DNA of 64,000 nt from Eutreptiella sp. 'Long Island Sound 2002' (GCA_964036045.1 OZ038378.1:158728576-158792575); one strand, 5' to 3'. Counted from the first letter of the stretch, positions 19,876-30,700 are shown. Program-made: numbers and translations. The notes: generated by a model from the letters alone, not told the origin.

Positions 19876-20345
19876 CCCTAAACCAGAATTGGGACCCTTG
19901 CCCAAGCCCAATGAACCCTTTCTGTGCACCTTGGGTGAGACGGTGCCCAAATCAGCTGAGATGTTGCCCAAGTCGGATGAGATCTTGTCCAAATCGGGTG
20001 AGTCTTTGCCCAAGCCCAGTGGACCCTTTTTGTGCACCTGGGGTGAGACAGTGCCCAAATTCAGTGAGATCTTGCCCAAATCGGGTGAGATTTCGCCCAA
20101 GCCTGGTGGGTTCTTTCTGTGCACCTTGGGTGAGACACAGTGCCCAAATCTCACCCGATTTGGGCAAGATGTCACCCGATTTGGGCACCGCCTCACCCAA
20201 GGTGCACAGAAAGGGTCCAACGGGCTTGGGCAAAGTCTCACCTTGGGCAAAGTCTCACCTGACTTAGGCAAAATATCACCTGATTTGCGCAAGATCTCAC
20301 CCGATTTGGGCACCATATCACTCAGTTTGGGCACTAGCGCAGCTT
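19876..20345. repeat. 21-bp tandem array that reverses orientation at its centre
   Basis: Left half is built from 21-base units such as GAGATCTTGCCCAAATCGGG+T with higher-order blocks containing CTGTGCACCTTGGGT. At about 20148 the array switches to the reverse complement (TCACCCGATTTGGGCAAGAT...) and continues to ~20340. The junction CCCAAATC-TCACC-GATTTGGG is itself palindromic. Because units are 21 bases, frames stay open on both strands and encode LPKSGEI-type repeats; I regard these as by-products. The whole array could fold as one long hairpin. Confidence 0.8.
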
Positions 20346-22179
20346 TTGAAGCTCGCTTAGATTAGATGTAGATTAAGGTTAGATGTAGCCCCCACTCCCT
20401 CCGGTACAACACCCTAAGGCACTTGATGCTCTTCTATGATAGGAGCATCATGAACGTTGGACTTCGTGTGACACACCATGGCTGTCTTGCTCATCACAGG
20501 ATACCTCTCCGGCACCAGTGGGTCTTCCAAAAAATATTGGGCATGAATACGCCCCACATGAAAACCCGCAAAGGCATCTTTTCTCAACAGGGCCCAAAAA
20601 TGCTTACAAGCAAGGCCAAACATACCACAAAAATCATAAGTGCACAAGATGTCCCGGCACAAAGTAACCCCTCGCCAGGTCCTTCCTCCGGGTTAGAGAC
20701 ATGGACACAGTGGAGAGACGGGCTCCTTGCCTTGGCTACCTTAAAGATGATGGCATCTGGTGCGGCACATTACCAATATGCCCCCCGAGAAGGTAGGGCT
20801 TGTGGAACCATTCCGTCCATTTTTGGGCGCCCCAGACGGCAGGGGTTAGGTAGCCACGTTTTGTTCCTCCCTACTGCCTCCCATGGATTTGTTAACTTAA
20901 GGTGACCCCCGTAACCGCAACCCTGCATGTGCACAATGCACCACTCATGCGTGCAACTGGACCAAATGTTGACAGGCTAAAAGCGCCACTCTTGTTTTTG
21001 ACCATTCTTCATGGCCCCACATGAGTTTTTAAGAGAAATTGTTTAGATCCATTATAGAACCCCGGGCCCTCTCACGGGCAAAATGCGTTCCAAACAGGTT
21101 TCATTGGGCTGGTTGAGAGGGGGCGCCTTAAGCGCAGTGCGCGCGCAGTGCAACTATTTGGGCGTCTAGCCGTACTGGAGACCCATGCTTTGAGATACTA
21201 GGGGCATCATTGCTGCCCCGTGGCGTAGGTTTTGGTGCTTTTTCCGCAAGTGTGCATCGTGTTCGTTCTTACTTGAATGGTGTTGTCGCTGAAATTCGAT
21301 GGGCGGAAAGATTGTTGGAGTGGAACCACGTCCCACGCTTTCCTTATTTTGTGACACATTAGGTGGATAGCATGCCCATTGCTTCCATATGAGGCTTCCT
21401 TTGTGATGTCCTATTTAATCCTAAATACGCCGGGTGCGTATATAAAGTTCCAGTTGCCATTGGCAGCCTTGGCAACATCGTGTGGATTTGTGGGGCAGTT
21501 TGGGTCACCTAATTCTAAGGGCGTTTCCAATCGGTGTGCCTAGGGGCTCTTCGGGGGGAACATAGTCTAAAAGTAGCGCGCAGTGCGCGCGCAGTGCAAG
21601 GATTCCCCCAAAGTGTTTGCGATGTGTAAGACATGTTGCAATATTTGTTTTCATGTCATTCATTACTCTGGTGGTCATTTGAGGCAATAATGGCATCCAA
21701 AGCTATCCAAAGCAGCCAAACGGTGACAACTGGGTGCTTTGGGGGTCATTCATAATGATTCACAATGGCCATTTTAGGAACATAACCCAGTCACTTGGAA
21801 CCTGGGCTGCAATTCCGTTGGCACTATTTTCCCCCGCACGGAATATCCCCCGCCCCCCGGTAGTCCTACCATCATGTCACTTTCCCAAATGGCTATGAAA
21901 AATGTGGTGTGTAACCCTCAGCCCCATCTTTCACTTCGTTTCCTCCCAGCGCTCAACAGCAAGTGCCTACGCTTGAGGACTGGGCTGAAGCTGGCATATT
22001 GGCCGTTACACACATGCCGGCAAGTGTGTCGGGGTGTTCACCGCCTCTTACACCCTACCGCTGCAGCGGGGGAGGGACAGACCGTGGGAAAACGGACGTG
22101 CCTGGGCCGTGTCCCAAGCTGTGTGCGACCCTAGCCCTCCGGTATTGACCGGCCTACTCGGCCGCAAAGAGTGATTTGA
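20346..22179. other. Non-coding stretch with dispersed motifs
   Basis: No gene recognised. 21121-21235 (GGGCGCCTTAAGCGCAGTGC... GACCCATGCTTTGAGATACTA) is a clear relative of 38990-39085 and 39640-39750. A second GCGCAGTGCGCGCGCAGTGC lies near 21580-21600. The 2415-type motif lies at 21825-21863. A 160-codon frame at 20423-20905 shows no domain. Confidence 0.4.
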
Positions 22180-23715
22180 TCCCTGAAGACAACCACGTTG
22201 ACAGTGGGGCGCAACCAAAGAGTTAATGGGGAGGGTGCACACGCACATAAACACCCACCCACCCACCCACACCCACACACACAAGGCTCCCTCTGGGAAT
22301 GGCCCCCGTGTGTACGTCTGTGCGGGATCATCCCTGACAATGTGGTTCTAGCTAGCGGCATTGGTGAGGGCGAACGATGGCGCAAGCGATGTATGGACTT
22401 GGGCAGGGTGCCCAGGCACTGGCTGCAGCGACCACTGGAGGACGTGGAGGACCGCCTGCGGGAGGTGGACGCCCTGGCGGAAGCAGGCGCGGCATGGGCA
22501 GCGCAGGACACCCACCCGTGGCAACTGTTTGCAATGAAGTTACATGAGATGTTCCTGGGCGTCCTTCGGGACCGCAAGGGGGCCGACAACGAAGCGGGCT
22601 GCCTTTTCCCCACGAGCCATCGGAAGGAGCCGCGCAACACCTACCCATGGCACTTGCTGCAGCTGCCGCAGCCGCAAGGGGTACCGACGGTCCCCCCCGT
22701 ATTGGGGGCCATGCCGAGGGAATGGCGATGGGGCCCAGACCTCCTACCAATGGTAATCCGGTGGACGACGGAGCTACAGTGGCTAAAGATGCCGCCTGCG
22801 GAGCGCCGACGGCCGCAGGCCCACTGGCAGGTCTCGTACATGGAACTGGCTCTGGACTTTGAAGCATATGCCGGGCGGCAGCTGCCGCCAGCACCACAAT
22901 CTTGATTCGTGGGGGGAGAAATGCCCCTCCAGGAGAAAGCCAGAGTGCTCAGGCTCGTCACCTCGCTCATGGGGAGGTCCATAGGACAGGATACTATCTT
23001 GCCGGCCAAGATGACCAATCACTGCAAGACCCTAATTCCCATGGGAGCAGGACTGGTCATGGGGCTGGAGGGACGCCCACTCTTCACTAGGCCTCTGGAG
23101 GTCTCTCGCCACCTACAACGACTCAGGACGTACGGGGAGGAGAGATGGGCACAGAGGCAACGATCTAAGCAGGCACAAAAGAAAGCCAGACGCGACAGGG
23201 CGCAGGGCGCCAAGCCTCAATGCAACCCAGCGGCGCCGGCGGACAGGAGACGGTGCCCGGCAAAAGGAGGGGCCAAGCGCTCTGCGCTGCACTACGGCAC
23301 GGACTTCTATGCGAAACCCACAGTACTGGATGGCAGGGGGCGCCCCCCCTTTCAAGTGGTGGACACGGGGCCAGAGAATGGGAGCCAGGAGCCACACACC
23401 ATACACTTCACACCACAACACGCGCGCACACGGCAACATAGGCCGGAGACACACAAGCGGCGGCGAAAGACGTGGGTGTGCAAGGCACACGGACACCCAC
23501 CGTGCAGAGCGTGCGCGCTGGCACACAGGGGAGTACGGTACTGCTGTGCCCGAGGGCACCAGGGGCACCCGCGGGTGCCTGCGATGTGCCCCCTAGCCGC
23601 GGGGCGAGCCCTCACCCCGCTGCGCCGCCTGGGGACGCGCAGAGCCAGCCAGAGGACTCCAGGGCGGCGGCGGGGGGGGGGGGGGGGCAACCCCCCGCCC
23701 CCAAGAGGCGCGTGA
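22180..23715 (+). pseudogene. Non-LTR retroelement-like C-terminal region with one in-frame TGA
   Basis: One frame is open from 22180 to 23715 except for a TGA at 22903-22905. The credible protein starts about 22282 (LWEWPPCVRLCGIIPDN), after a CA-repeat that encodes His/Pro. It contains long charged-helical and Trp-rich stretches, then WQVSYMELALDFEAYAG just before the stop. After it comes EMPLQEKARVLRLVTSLMG, then a basic region and a Cys/His cluster (CKAHGHPPCRACALAHRG, 23478-23530). The layout resembles the region after the RT/RNase H of LINE-type ORFs of some protists, notably dinoflagellates; this is recalled family knowledge and not tested. No RT motif is present, so it is 5'-truncated. 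Confidence 0.4.
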
Positions 23716-24465
23716 CGCACACGCCGGTGAGGGGGGGGGGGGCACACACCAGGGGCGCCCGGCGCCCAGAGCCAGTCCCACCCCCGGCGCGCGGGGGCGA
23801 AGCGACGGAGGGGAGAGACACCTCCCCAGGACGGCCCGCCGGGCAAACGAGCACGCCGGCCGGAGCGGCACGGGCGTGCAGGCACTGAGGTCTCATAACC
23901 CAAGGGGGGCCAGTGCAGTCATGATGATTCTCATCAGACATCCTTTTTGGCACAGGCCCCCTCCGCAGGGCGCCCACCCCTGGACCCATGCAGGCCTTCC
24001 TCTTTAATATGGCATCCCCCTACACCCACACATACACACAAAGGCTCTTCTTTTTCATGTATGTCGCATGCGGAAGGGCAGTATTGACAACTCTACCGCA
24101 GACACACAGGGCTTGCGGTTAGACATAAGACTCAAGGGCTTGCATTTTCCCATGTGCAAGACGTCCCGGCCATTGCCTCTTGTTAACAGCGCCTTCAGCA
24201 CACGCACACCCATGCAGAAAGACACCCACGCATGCACACACACGTGCACGCACGCACATACGCGTGCAGAAACACATGCAAACATGCACATGCGTGTGTG
24301 CACATACACACAGAAAGTACCGTAGGTTCAGTCAGTGCCGAAGCACACACACGCACATCATTGGTGCACGCAGCATGCCAGTGCCAAGTGATGTGTTTAC
24401 GGGAATGGACCTGATCATATCGTCGGAGCAGCGTTGTCCTTCGGGGCTAATGCTTTTCTTTGCGT
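23716..24465. other. Non-coding, includes alternating CA/GT-rich tract
   Basis: G-runs near 23737, then unique sequence, then 24196-24320, a ~125-base stretch of mostly alternating purine-pyrimidine (CACACGTGCACGCACGCACA type) able to form Z-DNA. No gene seen. Confidence 0.5.
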
Positions 24466-24695
24466 TGTACTGCCACAGCCCGAAATACATTTTGAGGACA
24501 CGGGGGCAGTGGGAAATGTGGGGCAGTGTGAGGTACTGCCACAGCCTGAAATGTATTTTGACAACAGTGGGCTGCCTAACAGGGGGGTTTGAGGGGTTGA
24601 CGGCTTAAGAAATGCATTTTGAGGACACAGGGGCAGTGGGAAATCGGGTGTGAGGTACTGCCACGGCCTGAAATGCATTTTGACAACAGTGGGAA
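24466..24695 (+). repeat. Imperfect tandem repeat with three GTACTGCCAC units
   Basis: Three copies of GTACTGCCACRGCCYGAAAT plus YATTTTGA, alternating with GGACACRGGGGCAGTGGGAAA blocks, at about 24466, 24532 and 24653. Unit length is uneven because of a GC-rich insertion near 24575-24605. Confidence 0.7.
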
Positions 24696-24775
24696 TCATG
24701 AGGACAACCAGGAGTCTTTGCTAACGGAAACGTTCCACCTGACGCTCAACTGCTGCCTGTGACAGGCGCTCACCC

Positions 24776-24845
24776 GACGGCGGTGGGTGCTCAGCAGATG
24801 GCGGTTGGCACTCAACTGATGGCGGTTGGTGCTAAACTGATGGCA
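24776..24845 (+). repeat. Short tandem repeat GATGGCGGTTGG
   Basis: Three to four imperfect units of about 21 bases (GATGGCGGTTGGCACTCAACT type). One frame encodes a repeated Asp-Gly-Gly-Trp; no longer protein is evident. Confidence 0.65.
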
Positions 24846-25015
24846 GATAGCGGCAGTGGTACCGACCTTCAGCTGCCGGAGGCCGGTTGCCCCATCCCCC
24901 CGCCTGCCACCCCCTTCCGCGGCGGTGAGCAGCATGCTGCCGTTTGCCCCCCCCCCCCCCCAACCCCACCCCCCATGTCACGTCTGCCCTGCTCTGGTAC
25001 CATGCAACTCTTCAG

Positions 25016-25272
25016 GTCGTTTCTGGCCGGCCCATGCGGACCGGTACTCCGGTACCTACGCCATTGGAGTCTCCCAGCGGTTCGATTTGCCGAGCGCAAA
25101 GGCCAAGTGCTTGGAGCTGGGTCCGTCCGTGTGCAGGGCCATCACGTGTGGGACCGATGGCGAGTGTGCCGTGTGTGCCTCGTACACACTGCGCTGGTCC
25201 TCCTCTGCTGAGACGACGCATGTGCCTTCGCCGGCCTGCAGTGGTATGATCTGCCGCCCGCCGCCCCCCTAG
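25016..25272 (+). CDS. Candidate terminal exon, Cys-rich extracellular-type domain
   Basis: After an acceptor-like CAACTCTTCAG (ends 25015), a frame runs to TAG at 25270-25272. It encodes YSGTYAIGVSQRFDLPSAKAK, CLELGPSVCRAITCGTDG, ECAVCASYTLRWSSSAETTHV and PSPAC. The pattern (aliphatic strand, helix DLPSAKAKC, Cys-rich ITC...C, then SSSAETTHV) resembles PAN/apple-like or WSC-like modules of secreted proteins. This assignment is by eye. Upstream DNA is C-rich and non-coding, so earlier exons are expected further left. The adjacent frames lack such a pattern. Confidence 0.4.
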
Positions 25273-25525
25273 CCAGCCTGGGGGGGGGGGGGGCTGGCGT
25301 GGCGTGTAGGGGTTGGGGTGTAGAAGCGGGTCGCCGGGGGTGGCTGGCCTAGGGTTGTGTGGTTTGGGTGGGGAGGAGTGGCGTTGCTCACTTCCCGTCT
25401 CACGCCTGAGCGCGGGAAAGGGGCGTCAGACCTCCTCTCTTTGCCCAATCTTCGCCCCTCCCGCAGTTCTTGCGCCCTCCACCGCGCCATAATCTAGTGA
25501 CCATTGGGAGACTGGAGGGGCGGGG

Positions 25526-25810
25526 CGAGGTACGGTGAGGTGCGGTGCCGTGGTGTGGCGTGGTGTGGCGTGGTGTGGCGTGGTGTGGCGTGCTGTGGCG
25601 TGGCGTGCCGTGGCACGATGTGGCATGGCGTGGCGTGCTGTGGCGTGGCGTGGCGTGGCGTGCTGTGGCGTGGCATGGCGTGAGGTGAGGTGAGGTGAGG
25701 TGAGGTGAGGTGAGGTGAGGTGAGGTGAGGTGAGGTGAGGTGAGGTGAGGTGAGGTGAGGTGAGGTGAGGTGAGGTGAGGTGAGGTGAGGTGAGGTGAGG
25801 TGAGGTGAGG
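25526..25810. repeat. Pentanucleotide satellite, two phases
   Basis: 25681-25810 is a perfect run of 26 copies of TGAGG. The preceding ~155 bases keep the same 5-base period but as variants TGGCG, TGGTG, TGCTG, TGCCG. Strand asymmetry is complete (almost no C in the perfect part). On the minus strand every frame is open and gives HLTSP-type repeats; these frames are artefacts. It ends abruptly at C7 and AGGGGGGCC. Confidence 0.95.
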
Positions 25811-27504
25811 CCCCCCCAGGGGGGCCTCCGGCCAACTGTTAGTTGGGGGGGGCGTAGTTGGCGTCCAGAACTAAGAGTCGCCCCGCCGCCCCCCCGTGAC
25901 CGCACCCTGGCAGTCCCCATATGATGTGGCTCATCATTGATGACTTGCTTTCGATTTACTCCCACTGCATCATGCTCACGATGCTCAATGTACAACACGT
26001 TGCCAAATGTTTTGGTGTGACAACCAATGCACCCCCTTTGCGTTGGCACGGATTCCCATAGCTAGACAACTGCCATAGTATCGCAAGTGCACAGTGCCGC
26101 TAACTTCTGTTAACTGGCAGGTGTATGTCCACGTTATACACCAGCCTTGACTGTTGTGTGGCGGGACGCCCCCAGGTCCACTGTCGTCATCCTGTTCAAG
26201 GGCACCTCGAATTGCCCTGTGCTGGCAAGCAGTGTATATACTTTCACTCGCTGATGCGAATGCTTGAATCAATGCACTTTTGAGAATTGAGACTAAAACC
26301 AACTGAGAATTGAGATTAAAACCAACATATTCTTTGTTGGAGCCAGTCTTTTTTCTTTTTGCATTGTTGCATTGTCTCTGTGTTTAGATACACCCCCCCC
26401 CCCCCCCCGGGGCTCCTCAAAACGCACAGAACTGCACCCTGACAACAACGTCACCACCGCCCAGTGCCCGTCTTGTGCTTATGACCCAGTGAACACAACC
26501 TGCAGCTTTTCACCCCTGGGACCTCAAAAATCGAAGTTTCTGAAAGTTCTTCTTTTGATATCATGAGCACAAAATATTACCATCCAAGGTATGTAAGGCA
26601 TGTCTTAGGCCGTATTGGTGTGTTTTTCACCTGATTTAGGTATTGATTGCCGCGAGGGGGAGGGGGGTTCCCAAGGGCTCAGCACACCCCCCGGATGCCA
26701 CCCCCCACCCCCCCCATGGGAGGCCAGCTGGCCCCGTGTCGCTGCCGGCTCGCCAACCGACCCCGAGCCCTTAACCAGGGGACTGTGAGGGATGGGCCTC
26801 CGGGCACTTCCCAATACCACAGGGCATAACCGTCTTCACCGTCCTTTTTGCGCAATTCAGTGTGTTTCCTTATTGTTCCATGTGTACCCTATGTACCCTC
26901 CACCCCTGTGTCCACCCCCCCCCCCCTTGTTCCCCCCCCCAAAGGGGGGACCATCACTTGGCCCATGAACAATAAGAAATCAATAGGAAATCACAGGCGC
27001 CAAAGGTGCCGAAGAAAAATTTTAGTTGGGTTATACTAGAATTGGTAGCTCGGGAGTGGTGTTCGGTCCCCCCCCACCCGCCCCTGGGGGGGGGGGGGCT
27101 GGACAGAATAGGGGGGGAGGTACGTTTTCTTGTAGATCACCATGACCCAGTGCTTGTTGTCTGTGCATTTCTGCTCCGTGGTCCAACCGCTGCTCCTCCT
27201 GAAATTTGTAGACATAATTGACGTGCTACCACCACCAGACAGAAGGGACAAGAAGCAAATAACGGCGCGCAAAAAGCATGTTCCATGCTGTTTTTCAGCA
27301 TACAAAAGGCAACACTGTGCAAGTTGTCACTGTGGCAGAGGAACTGGCAACGCGAAACCGCAAAGTGCATTCTCTAGTTCAGGGGAAGTTTGATTGACAG
27401 TGGAGATCACTGTGATGGTTGTGATGGGTGGTAATACAGGGCTCACAGCAGTATTCGTTTCCGGTACATTAGCGGCACACTATCCCTGAAATATGCCAAT
27501 CTAG
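25811..27504. other. Non-coding stretch
   Basis: No gene recognised. 26281-26326 is a 23-base tandem duplication (TGAGAATTGAGACTAAAACC type). 26915-27022 is a C/G hairpin family member (C-run, AAA, G-run, ACCATCACTTGGCCC, then GGCGCCAAAGGTGCCGAAGA). Long C and G runs flank 27070-27120. Confidence 0.45.
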
Positions 27505-27800
27505 CAAAAATGGGGGAAACGGGGGAAAGTGAGGGGAAATGGGGGTACTTTGTTCATTGTGGAAAACTGGGGAAAATCCGGTGTGAAACTCCCAAAGATT
27601 GCCGCTTCAGGGAGGTAGGTTGGGGCTGAGGGTGGTGTACGGGGTAGCACAATGGAGGGAAAATGGGGGACAAGGGGGGGAAATGGGGATTTCTATTTCC
27701 CTCCATTTCCCCTCATTTATCCCCCCTGTTCCCCCCTGCTCGTTCCATTTCTCCCAATTTCCCCCCCAATTCCCCCCATTTTCCCCGATGGGGAATGGAA
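27505..27800. repeat. Purine tract followed by mirror pyrimidine tract
   Basis: 27505-27685 is dominated on the plus strand by G and A in GGGGAAA-type blocks. 27690-27785 switches to CCCCATTTCCC-type blocks, so the two can pair. Centre: GGAAATGGGGATTTCTATTTCC (27678-27700). Such sequence can form a hairpin or triplex. Confidence 0.6.
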
Positions 27801-27828
27801 ATGGGCTACTGCAACGCACTGTTTCATT

Positions 27829-28680
27829 ACAACTGACCAACTGACCCTATTCTGTCACACCTTGGAAGTGTATTTGGACAAATCGTACATCCCCCTGATC
27901 ACGTTGTCCCAACAACCCCCCGCCCCACCCCCCACTGCGGCGCAGAGACAAGCTGCCAACCGTAAGTTGCGCAAACTACAAAGGGCAGAAGAACTAGAAT
28001 CCGAACTCCACGACCTCCGCAAACAGGGGTATCTGCTCGTGTTAATTGACGGCTCTTCAGACGATGAGCCGGGAGTGGGCTGCATTGCTAGATACGGGAT
28101 AGCCACAGAAGGTGGCCACCGGATTGATAACCATATGCCTGTGCATCTCCGTCAGACTAACAACGCTGCAGAGCTCTACGCAGCCCTGCCGGCTCTCAAA
28201 ATTTTTCCTAACGAACACATTGCATTGTGCATAGACTCGGCATATGTCATCCTGGGCGCACAGGGTGCAACCCAGAGATGGAAGAGCCGAGGCTGGCGAG
28301 GGTCTAGTGGACGTGTAGCTTGCATTGAGCTCTGGGAAGAACTTCTGCAGGACATCTCCCAGCGGAACCGTGAAATCCTATGGGTTAAGGTACCGTCCCA
28401 TGTGGACATACCGAGCAATGAGGAAGCCGACCGGCTCTCCAACGTTGGGCGCATGTACCACCCAAAATATCCTACACACACAACACCGGCACGCAGATCA
28501 TTGCTACACAGAGCACCCCGCAAGCAAAAAGAATTAAACTCGAAACGCATGATCATGCTTCACAAACACCACTTGTACCTAAGGTGCTCGATTTCTCTTT
28601 TTTCGCCACACTGTCCCCCGACCCGGTTACGGTGCCACATGGAGTGTCAGGCAAGAACTGGGCCTACAAGTGATGCCTGA
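27829..28680 (+). CDS. RNase H1-type domain protein, retroelement-derived
   Basis: A frame open from 27652 to 28680. The part before ~27829 is translated simple repeat; no clear start codon is present, so the start is approximate. The RNase H fold has all catalytic positions: Asp in LVLIDGSSDD (28048), Glu in NNAAELYAAL (28171), Asp in LCIDSAYV (28234), His in VPSHVDIPS (28399) and Asp in NEEADRLS (28429). A coiled-coil-like stretch rich in Arg/Glu/Leu precedes it. It would cleave RNA in RNA-DNA hybrids. There is no RT beside it, so it may be the 3' remnant of a non-LTR element or a free-standing domain. Pro-rich and basic residues follow. Confidence 0.6.
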   Translation, partial: TTDQLTLFCHTLEVYLDKSYIPLITLSQQPPAPPPTAAQRQAANRKLRKLQRAEELESELHDLRKQGYLLVLIDGSSDDEPGVGCIARYGIATEGGHRIDNHMPVHLRQTNNAAELYAALPALKIFPNEHIALCIDSAYVILGAQGATQRWKSRGWRGSSGRVACIELWEELLQDISQRNREILWVKVPSHVDIPSNEEADRLSNVGRMYHPKYPTHTTPARRSLLHRAPRKQKELNSKRMIMLHKHHLYLRCSISLFSPHCPPTRLRCHMECQARTGPTSDA

Positions 28681-28840
28681 TAGCCCGACGGGCAGTTCCG
28701 GCAGCTCTTGCAGCTGCTCCACGGATTCCTCCTGTGACGCTCATAGCCTAAATTCAATCCACAGCTAGATATGGCCCCTCTATGCCACCCTCCTTTGCAC
28801 CGTGATCTCACTTTCCCGCCATGGAAGGTAAGAGACATAG

Positions 28841-28905
28841 ACGGCCCAGCGGAGAGCATAGTAGTCTTCAGTCGTCATGAGGGGGGGGTTCGATTCCTGG
28901 TTCCC
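28841..28905 (+). other. tRNA-like module
   Basis: B box GGTTCGATTCC (28887-28897) with an A-box-like GGCCCAGCGGAGAGC (28843-28857) upstream. Acceptor pairing is not convincing. It faces the module at 29150-29215, as in the Helentron-like elements. Confidence 0.4.
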
Positions 28906-29149
28906 GTGCACATAGTGCTCTCCTATGGGCATCGTTGGAACCACCCGTCCCTACACCAACACGCGCCACCGCCGGTACCGCCGGTGGATCGGGTGGAGGT
29001 CTCGTCTATTTTCTCGTTCTGGCAGTTTTCCATACTGACACCACCCCCACAAAACATAGAAAAACACACCGCGGCACCACACGCTTGTAGCAGCGCGCGC
29101 CGCCACCGAACTCGAAGGGATCGATGGGAGGTCCCGTCCGTCATGTGAC

Positions 29150-29215
29150 GGCAACGGGGGTCGAACCAACGCCAGCGCGGCTGGCGCCGGGTGTGCTACC
29201 CCTCAAGTAGCGGCT
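29150..29215 (-). other. Convergent tRNA-like module
   Basis: Minus strand: CCGCTACTTGAGGGGTAGCA with A-box character and GGTTCGACCCC (complement of 29157-29167) as B box. GCGCCAGCCGCGCTGGCG lies between as a hairpin. Together with 28841-28905 it forms a head-on pair about 250 bases apart. Confidence 0.5.
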
Positions 29216-30275
29216 CCCTCAACCTGCTTTTGCCCCTCCCTCGCAGACAGTCCAGTAGTCAGCCTTGATCTTTTTCACCAGGCACATAGGCCAGCCCAAA
29301 TTCCTGCTTGAACGGCCGAGATGCACATGCCTGCCCGTGAGCACCGACGGTGTAACTGAGCCCATACGAACACACACACAATAGCCTAGGACCTCAGAGA
29401 CTGTATGGCCGAATGAGTGCTGGTTTTTACCGACAGAATCTGAGTAGGACAGTGGTACAGCATGCAGGCAGTGAGTATATTATAGGGCTGTCGCTTTTCA
29501 CATGACGCCCCCAACAGGATCAGAAAGGCTATGCGCCCCTCAGGTAGCGTATGAGCTCTCCGACTGATGTCCATAGTGTACTAAAGATTGTACATAGCAA
29601 TTTCAATGACATTCGAACCGTTGCAGTGGAATCATGATTGCGTCCATTTTCCCCGACCCCCCCCCATTTTTCCTGCGGCCGGGTACGTTATGGGTTCGTT
29701 GGTGGGTACGTTACTTGCCACCTGGTCTGGGTACTCCTGAGGCCTGGTAATGTGCAGTGTTCCGCTTTCTTATGTTGGTTGTGTGATGGTCAGGTGAGGG
29801 AACCCTGGATTGGCCTACAATGATGATTGTGCTTTGTTTTCTGCCGACAACATGACATATGCGTGTATTGACTGGGTCGTCCGAACGATTGTTTTATTCG
29901 CCAGGCATTGGATACCCTCCGGCAGGCGGGGGGGGGGGGGGCTTCGATGTAGTACCTGCAGTGCCCATGCAATTGCCTGGGGAAAGACACATGGTGTCAG
30001 TTTGACACTGTGTTCTCTGTGGGTCCGAAAACTGATCCAGTCGCGTGTCACTGCGGAGCCGCAAGGCGCCTATGGTACCACTGAGGAGGATTTTGTTCTG
30101 CTCACGTGTGCTTGTTCTCTCTGACCAGCACACCACACGTCTCCGTACGGGGGGACCCCTCCCCCCCTTGGGCCCCCTCCCCTCGTCCCCCTAGACCCCG
30201 GCTCAAGCAAGTCCCTGCCCCCCCAAACACCTTTGGAGAGGCTTCCGCCCACAGCGGTCGTTATGCTCTTGACCC

Positions 30276-30700
30276 CAGGGATGAATACAATACTGCCACA
30301 ATTATTTTGGTGGGGGTGGGGGGGGGGGGGGGGGCTGAGGTCTCCTGAAATGACGAAATGACGATTACGAAATTGCAATTTTCTACCGCTTTTTGCTTTG
30401 CAGGTATGCCTCACCGTTGCATGTATCATCCTCTAGCAGCAGCCAGTCCTCCAGTTCGTCAAGTGACTGAGGATGAGGCTGAAATGGAATGCATTTTGGG
30501 AAAATGCATCCAAAAGAACTTGTAAAACACTGTTCACATTGTTTTGTGGGTTGCAGCAATGACCTATGTCCAGTGCTTCATCTTGTGGTTCAGAGAGGAG
30601 GGACCCAGGGCTGTTACTGCACTGTATTTTGGTTGGCCGGCATTTCGTAATCGTCGTTTCGTCATCTGGGGGGGGGTCCCCCCCATTATATTCATCCCTG
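30276..30700. mobile_element. hAT-type MITE with 8-bp target duplication
   Basis: Ends in inverted repeats CAGGGATGAATA (perfect for 12 bases, then weaker), with further inverted blocks inside (TGACGAAATGACGATTACGAAAT near 30349-30371 against its near-complement at 30640-30663). The element is flanked by a perfect direct duplication CTTGACCC at 30268-30275 and 30701-30708. CAGGG termini and 8-bp duplications are typical of the hAT superfamily. At 425 bases with no transposase frame it is non-autonomous. G-runs lie inside both arms. Confidence 0.85.

Larger units (their letters stand above)
28681..30267. other. Non-coding stretch with tRNA-like modules
   Basis: No coding region recognised. 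It contains the convergent tRNA-like pair listed separately and a G-run at 29929-29941. Frames on both strands are short and without motifs. Confidence 0.4.

Noticed and set aside
19837-20365. Overlapping 138-165-codon frames on both strands
   Set aside because: A 21-base period keeps frames open on both strands; no part resembles a folded domain, so it is satellite DNA.
25426-26049. Minus-strand frames of 113-207 codons with HLTSP repeats
   Set aside because: Produced by translating the pentanucleotide satellite, which is open in every frame of that strand.
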